This document shows positions 61,597 through 64,000 of a stretch of 64,000 bases of DNA, piece by piece (position 1 is the first letter of the stretch; the number at the start of each line of letters is the position of its first letter). Location of the stretch: positions 186,001 to 250,000 of the forward strand of contig CBDDOJ010000002.1 in NCBI GenBank assembly GCA_965231865.1, written 5' to 3'. This stretch comes from WTGA01 sp965231865 (GTDB taxonomy: Bacteria > Pseudomonadota > Gammaproteobacteria > Arenicellales > Poriferihabitantaceae). Below the pieces are notes generated by a model. It saw nothing but the letters and a program-made list of their open reading frames with translations, was not told where the DNA came from and did not search any database. Made by a program: the position numbers and the translations under genes.

Positions 61597-61941
61597 ATGA
61601 CCACCATCTACCACAATCCGCGTTGTTCAAAGTCCAGGACAACGATGCAGTTGCTGCACAGCCAGGGAATCGAGCCCGAGGTGGTCCATTACCTGGAGAA
61701 CCCTCCCCATGCGGACACCCTGAAAGAATTGACCGGGCAACTCGGTTGCTCCATTCACACTATCATCCGTACCGGGGAAGATCTTTACGTGGAACTCAAT
61801 CTTGCCAACAGGAATCTGTCCGAAGACGATTTGATCCAGGTGGTGGCTGACAACCCCCGGCTTCTCGAGCGACCCATTGTCATCCACAATGGCCGGGCGG
61901 CTGTGGGAAGGCCTCCGGAAAATATACTCTCCATCTTATAA
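61597..61941 (+). CDS. arsC: Arsenate reductase (glutaredoxin type)
   Basis: A 114-residue ArsC. The catalytic Cys is C10 in YHNPRCSKSRTTMQLL, and the substrate-binding arginine region is LLERPIVIHNGRAAVGRPPE (about residues 87-106). It reduces arsenate to arsenite with glutaredoxin. No arsB or arsR lies nearby; such solo ArsC genes are common and some act in stress or as YfgD-like proteins. Confidence 0.9.
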   Translation: MTTIYHNPRCSKSRTTMQLLHSQGIEPEVVHYLENPPHADTLKELTGQLGCSIHTIIRTGEDLYVELNLANRNLSEDDLIQVVADNPRLLERPIVIHNGRAAVGRPPENILSIL

Positions 61942-61963
61942 GAGCCACCCTGAGGATGAGCCC

Positions 61964-62521
61964 ATGAAAACCGTGGATTTTGTTCACATGTCTGAAGGAA
62001 CCGCCCGGGAATATGAATTTCTTTCCGGCCTTGAAAAGGAATATGTCAAATCTCTTCCGGACCGCTTGATGAAAACACTGGAAGGGCTTCAGAACACATT
62101 GCCCGGTTATAAGGTGAGCCGGCTCGAGCATTCGCTTCAGTCAGCGACTCACGCATACAATGCCGGAGAGCCGGAAGAGATGGTCGTCGCTGCCCTGCTT
62201 CATGATATCGGCGATGAACTGGCCCCGGTGTCGCACAGTGAAATGGCGGCCTCCATTCTACGGCCGTATGTATCGGATCATACCTATCAAATCATCAAGC
62301 ACCACGGCCTGTTTCAGACGTATTACTACCATCACTATTTTGGCAAGGACCGGTATGCCCGGGACCAGTTCAAGGAGGCCTCCTGGTACCAGGACTGCGT
62401 GAACTTTTGCGAAAATTATGATCAGAACTGCTTCGACCCGGATTTTGAATCAAAGCCTCTCGAGTTTTTTCGTCCCATGGTAGAGCGCGTCTTCTCTACA
62501 CCAAAAATGCATTTTGTATAG
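61964..62521 (+). CDS. HD-domain protein, PhnZ-like fold possible
   Basis: A 185-residue HD-domain protein. Metal-ligand candidates are H56 in LEHSLQSATHA, H80-D81 in ALLHDIGD, H91 in SHSEMAA and H113/H114 in IKHHGLF, a spacing typical of HD hydrolases and also of the di-iron oxygenases PhnZ and MIOX. Later residues (DQNCFDPDFESKPLEFF) are conserved in a group annotated only as predicted HD phosphohydrolases (COG4341). The start MKTVDF follows the arsC stop by 22 bases. Hydrolase and oxygenase functions cannot be separated by eye. Confidence 0.8.
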   Translation: MKTVDFVHMSEGTAREYEFLSGLEKEYVKSLPDRLMKTLEGLQNTLPGYKVSRLEHSLQSATHAYNAGEPEEMVVAALLHDIGDELAPVSHSEMAASILRPYVSDHTYQIIKHHGLFQTYYYHHYFGKDRYARDQFKEASWYQDCVNFCENYDQNCFDPDFESKPLEFFRPMVERVFSTPKMHFV

Positions 62522-62902
62522 CGGTAGAGAACGGGTGGGCCGGTCCTGGGGTCCAGCCGGGGCGCTACCGCTTTGGCCCATCCCCTGATCCGTTTCAGTG
62601 TCTCCGTATCGGCGGAGACAGCGGCGGATTGCCTGGAACGCAGGATTTCAGGATTCCGGTACGGCCCCCTGGATTGGCTGAACCGGACTGAAAATCCTCC
62701 ACCCAAACCACTGGACCACGCCGGGATAAATGGGACAACCCGTCCAGGCTGGCGCAGCATGATTCATCAGTGCCATCAATGTCCGGTCCATCCGGCCATT
62801 GGCTGCCTGACCGGTTGACGGTTCAGGACATTCACTGGAGGGCTGCCGCCTTTCATCGGTAATTCCAACCCCTTGCCTTTCCGGTCTGGAACGCCTTGAC
62901 AG
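62522..62902. other. Gene-free gap with a hairpin
   Basis: This 381-base stretch separates two convergent genes. An exact inverted repeat TGTCTCCG (62599-62606) and CGGAGACA (62613-62620) with a 6-base loop is the only structure noted. No coding frame here looks real. Confidence 0.5.
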
Positions 62903-63736
62903 TCAGCCATCCCGGGTCATCAGTCGAGAGCCAATCAGTCCCAGCAGGAAAAAGATCAATGCATTGACCACTATACTTGGACCAGGAGGTGTATCGAATT
63001 CAAGCGAAGTCATGAGCCCACCGACCACGGCCAGTACCCCGACGATGGATGCCCCCACAGCCATCTGCTCAGGTGTCCGGGAAAGCTGCCGGGCCGCAGC
63101 GGCGGGAATAATCAGCAATGCCACGGTCAGAATGATGCCAACGATCTTCATTGCGAACGCAACAATGGCCGCAATCAGAATCACCAGGAGATATCGCGTC
63201 TGTACCGGCTGCATGTTTTCCGCCGCGGCAATCTCTTCACTGACCGTAAGGCTGATGAGGGGTTTCCACTTCCACAACAGCACGGCCAGCACGAGGGAAC
63301 CTCCCGCGTAGATGATGATGATCTCGGTGCCGGTGACCGCAAGGATGTTTCCAAAAAGAAAATGCAGAATATCCACGCGAACCCAGTACATCAGTGAAAC
63401 AAGAACCAGCCCAACCGCCAAAGTCGAATGTGACAGGATTCCAAGAGTCGTATCCCCGGACAACCTGGATTGATCACTGACCCGGCCGAGTATGAGTGCG
63501 ATCAAAAGACAGACACCGAATACTCCAATGAGTATGTTGATTTCGAACGCCAGGGCAAGCGCCACACCAAGAAGCGCCGAGTGCGCCATCGCATCTCCGA
63601 AATAGGCAAGCCGCTGCCATACAACGAAACACCCCAACGGTCCTGCAACGATGGCAAAACCAATTCCGGCGATCATTGCGCGACTGAGAAAATCGTCGAA
63701 AATAGCACTCACCGCCTGGGTCTGTTGAAGCGGCAA
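62903..63736 (-). CDS. znuB: Zinc ABC importer permease ZnuB
   Basis: A 277-residue membrane protein of the ABC-3 family with eight or nine hydrophobic segments. The family stretch GPLGCFVVWQRLAYFGDAMAHSALLGVALA (about residues 27-56) and the GDTTLGILSHSTLAVGLVLVSL segment are clear, as is MKIVGIILTVALLIIPAAAARQL (about 202-224). It works with ZnuC, whose gene precedes it by 25 bases, and a ZnuA binding protein not in the window. Zur regulation is usual but no Zur box is visible here. Confidence 0.92.
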   Translation of the reverse strand: MPLQQTQAVSAIFDDFLSRAMIAGIGFAIVAGPLGCFVVWQRLAYFGDAMAHSALLGVALALAFEINILIGVFGVCLLIALILGRVSDQSRLSGDTTLGILSHSTLAVGLVLVSLMYWVRVDILHFLFGNILAVTGTEIIIIYAGGSLVLAVLLWKWKPLISLTVSEEIAAAENMQPVQTRYLLVILIAAIVAFAMKIVGIILTVALLIIPAAAARQLSRTPEQMAVGASIVGVLAVVGGLMTSLEFDTPPGPSIVVNALIFFLLGLIGSRLMTRDG

Positions 63737-63761
63737 TCAGGCCTTCGTCTGCCGGGGGCCA

Positions 63762-64000
63762 TTATGAGACCGTACCGCCATCGAGTCGATGCTGGTGGTC
63801 GTGGTGATGATGGTAGAGCGCATAGGATTGTGCGACGTCCTCACCAAACAACTGTACGAATTCCTTGTTGTGGGTGATGTGGTCCGGCGTCCCGGCACAA
63901 CAAACATGCCGGTTCAGGCACACCACCGTATCGGCTCTTGCCATGACAATGTGCAGGTTGTGGCAGATCAGGAGTATTCCGCAGCTCAGGCGATCACGAA
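63762..64000 (-). CDS. znuC: Zinc ABC importer ATP-binding protein ZnuC, C-terminal part
   Basis: The last 78 or so codons of an ABC ATPase run in from the right edge. The visible part contains the switch histidine in LLICHNLHIVMARADTVVCL, then LNRHVCCAGTPDHIT and a His-rich tail (YHHHHDHQHRLDGG). This matches the end of E. coli ZnuC, including CCSGTP and a His-rich terminus that may bind zinc. Walker motifs lie outside the window. Confidence 0.92.
   Translation of the reverse strand, partial: RDRLSCGILLICHNLHIVMARADTVVCLNRHVCCAGTPDHITHNKEFVQLFGEDVAQSYALYHHHHDHQHRLDGGTVS

Noticed and set aside
1..64000. CRISPR arrays, rRNA genes or complete prophage modules
   Set aside because: No regularly spaced repeats, rRNA-like stretches, integrases or phage structural genes were found.

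Overview
The window looks like a piece of a chromosome from a GC-rich gammaproteobacterium, probably marine. Clues are the ydbH-ynbE-ydbL order, an Xni-type flap endonuclease, PBP1B, a ZnuB/ZnuC pair, RutR- and BhcR-type regulators and a sulfoacetaldehyde acetyltransferase. No rRNA, tRNA or CRISPR array was seen, and genus-level placement is not possible from the sequence alone.

Layout. 1-5.4 kb: envelope lipid-transport genes (ydbH/ynbE/ydbL), xni, folE and a DUF2797 gene. 5.5-7.8 kb: ureide genes uraH/uraD divergent from guanine deaminase. 8.0-9.9 kb: a polysaccharide nucleotide-sugar dehydratase. 9.93-17.7 kb: a foreign-looking type I restriction island (hsdM, hsdS, an unrecognised gene, hsdR) ending in a transposase remnant. 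17.7-34.0 kb: a large purine catabolism block with xanthine dehydrogenase (xdhA/B/C), a methyltransferase, 8-oxoguanine deaminase, a BMP-type ABC importer, a RutR-like regulator, urate hydroxylase, allantoinase, allantoicase and ureidoglycolate lyase. 34.4-40.8 kb: glyoxylate use, with malate synthase G, a DMT exporter, a BhcR-like regulator and BhcA/BhcB of the beta-hydroxyaspartate cycle. 40.9-51.3 kb: a minus-strand operon ald-xsc-pta-dgcA-dgcN facing a plus-strand set of two dioxygenases, an SDR and a Nudix protein. 51.3-64 kb: housekeeping genes (degQ-type protease, rpe, trpE/G/C, OsmC, AI-2E transporter, PBP1B, YihY, ArsC, HD protein, znuB, znuC).

How it fits together. Guanine (GuaD) and 8-oxoguanine (8-oxoguanine deaminase) feed xanthine and urate; XdhAB makes urate; PuuD, UraH and UraD give allantoin; PuuE, Alc and AllA give glyoxylate plus urea. 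Glyoxylate can then enter malate (GlcB) or the beta-hydroxyaspartate cycle (BhcA/BhcB). A TTGACCA-NN-TGGTCAA palindrome, the E. coli RutR operator, occurs between uraD and guaD, and in weaker forms upstream of xdhA and between 8-oxoguanine deaminase and the ABC importer. Together with the RutR-like gene at 29.7 kb this suggests one purine regulon.

The other notable reading is a short Trp-rich leader peptide with an adjacent terminator in front of trpE, in an operon that lacks trpD.
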